A stretch of DNA of 5,422 nucleotides, taken from assembly GCA_020851855.1 (NCBI GenBank), contig JADZBY010000056.1, forward strand, positions 1 through 5,422. The letters run 5' to 3'. The notes beneath the pieces were generated by a model. The model was not told the origin of the DNA and searched no databases. It saw only the letters and a list, made by a program, of their open reading frames with translations. Position 1 is the stretch's first letter; each line of letters begins with the position of its first letter. Of this stretch, positions 4,779-5,422 are shown one piece after another. Source of the DNA: Anaerolineae bacterium (lineage in GTDB: Bacteria; Chloroflexota; Anaerolineae; Aggregatilineales; UBA2796). A program made the translations under genes and the position numbers.

Positions 4779-5422
4779 AACTTCAACGTGCGGCGTATTC
4801 TCCTCGTGGCGGCGCTGGCGGTGCTCGCGGTTGGGCTGCTGGCCTCATTGGCAGCCAACGTCATCCTGCTCCGGCAGGTGCGCCAGTATTACGACGAGGT
4901 GAACGCTGCGCGGCTCGATCCGTACGGATTGCTCGCTTACGCCGACGAGGACGCGCCGCCGCCCAACCCGGACGCGCGGCGCGTCGTCTTCTTTGGCGAC
5001 TCCCGCGCGCTGGCCTGGCCCGCTCCCGACGCGCCGGGGTACGAATTCATCAATCGGGGCATCGGCGCGCAGACCACGGCGCAGGTTTTGGGACGCCTGT
5101 CCGAGGACCTGACGCCGCTCGCGCCCGATGTGGTGGTGCTCCAGGTCGGGATTAATGACCTCAAAGCGCTGCCGCTCTTCCCTGCCGATGCCGAGGCCAT
5201 CGTGGATCGCTGCGAGGCCAATGTGCGGGCCATCGTGGACGCTATCCGGGCGCTTGGCGCGGACGTGATCCTGACCACGATCATGCCCAGCGGCTCCGTC
5301 CCGTTGGAGCGGCGCATGTTCTGGTCGGACGCCGTCGCGCCCGCCGTGGTCGAGGTCAACAGCACGTTGCGCGATATGGCCGGGCCGGGCGTGCATGTGC
5401 TGGACGCCTACGCCGCCGTGGC
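4776..5422 (+). CDS. Membrane-anchored SGNH/GDSL-family hydrolase or acyltransferase, N-terminal part
   Basis: The first 215 residues are visible; the gene runs past the right edge. An N-terminal hydrophobic helix (about 8-32) after MNFNVRR suggests a signal anchor that leaves the catalytic part outside the cytoplasm. SGNH marks follow: block I VVFFGDSRA (70-78) with nucleophile Ser76, block II NRGIGAQT (93-100) with oxyanion Gly95, and block III QVGINDL (123-129) with oxyanion Asn127. Block V (Asp-x-x-His) should lie beyond the window, so the triad cannot be confirmed. Family members cleave or transfer acyl groups from esters. Tight coupling to an AT3 gene suggests that it acts on the same substrate: it may transfer the exported acyl group to an acceptor, as the SGNH domains of AT3-SGNH fusions do, or remove it as an esterase. 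It begins one base inside the AT3 stop codon. Confidence 0.9.
   Translation, partial: MNFNVRRILLVAALAVLAVGLLASLAANVILLRQVRQYYDEVNAARLDPYGLLAYADEDAPPPNPDARRVVFFGDSRALAWPAPDAPGYEFINRGIGAQTTAQVLGRLSEDLTPLAPDVVVLQVGINDLKALPLFPADAEAIVDRCEANVRAIVDAIRALGADVILTTIMPSGSVPLERRMFWSDAVAPAVVEVNSTLRDMAGPGVHVLDAYAAV

Overview
The window is GC-rich DNA from a bacterium that looks like a member of the Chloroflexota, possibly Anaerolineae-like. That assignment is inferred from three things: a very long Thr-Pro extracytoplasmic stalk, an NBR1-type Ig-like domain at the end of a Ser/Thr kinase, and intergenic repeats of the CCCTCACCCCCAACCCCTCTCCC kind. No rRNA or other phylogenetic marker is present, so the assignment is soft.

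Layout. At the left edge, on the minus strand, lies the N-terminal half of an RNA 2',3'-cyclic phosphodiesterase (ThpR). A 333-bp divergent gap follows. It holds a degenerate GC-rich repeat flanked by an 8-bp direct repeat, and a good sigma-70-like promoter. The promoter serves a complete 673-aa membrane Ser/Thr protein kinase (608-2629, GTG start) with cytoplasmic kinase domain, one transmembrane helix, Thr/Pro stalk and C-terminal Ig-like domain. A 279-bp convergent gap (2630-2908) is packed with inverted copies of a repeat family and several hairpins. It is followed on the minus strand by a 114-aa protein I do not recognise (2909-3253), which has a strong Shine-Dalgarno sequence and a candidate promoter.

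A 281-bp divergent gap (3254-3534) contains a cluster of dyad-arranged GTAAGG/GTAA half-sites that looks like a regulatory region. Downstream on the plus strand, a complete acyltransferase-3 membrane protein (3535-4776) overlaps by one base (TGATG) with a membrane-anchored SGNH/GDSL hydrolase that runs off the right edge.

How the genes may work together. The last two genes form a translationally coupled pair that resembles, as two polypeptides, the AT3-SGNH fusion enzymes of cell-surface polysaccharide O-acylation. In that model the AT3 protein moves an acyl group across the membrane and the SGNH protein transfers it to, or removes it from, an extracytoplasmic acceptor. The kinase is a separate unit that probably senses something at the envelope. 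Nothing in the sequence ties it directly to the acylation pair. I see no RNA gene, CRISPR array, transposase, phage gene or tRNA. Most of the window is recognisable, and the less usual parts are the kinase's sensor architecture, the split acylation pair, the dyad cluster and the repeat-built intergenic regions.
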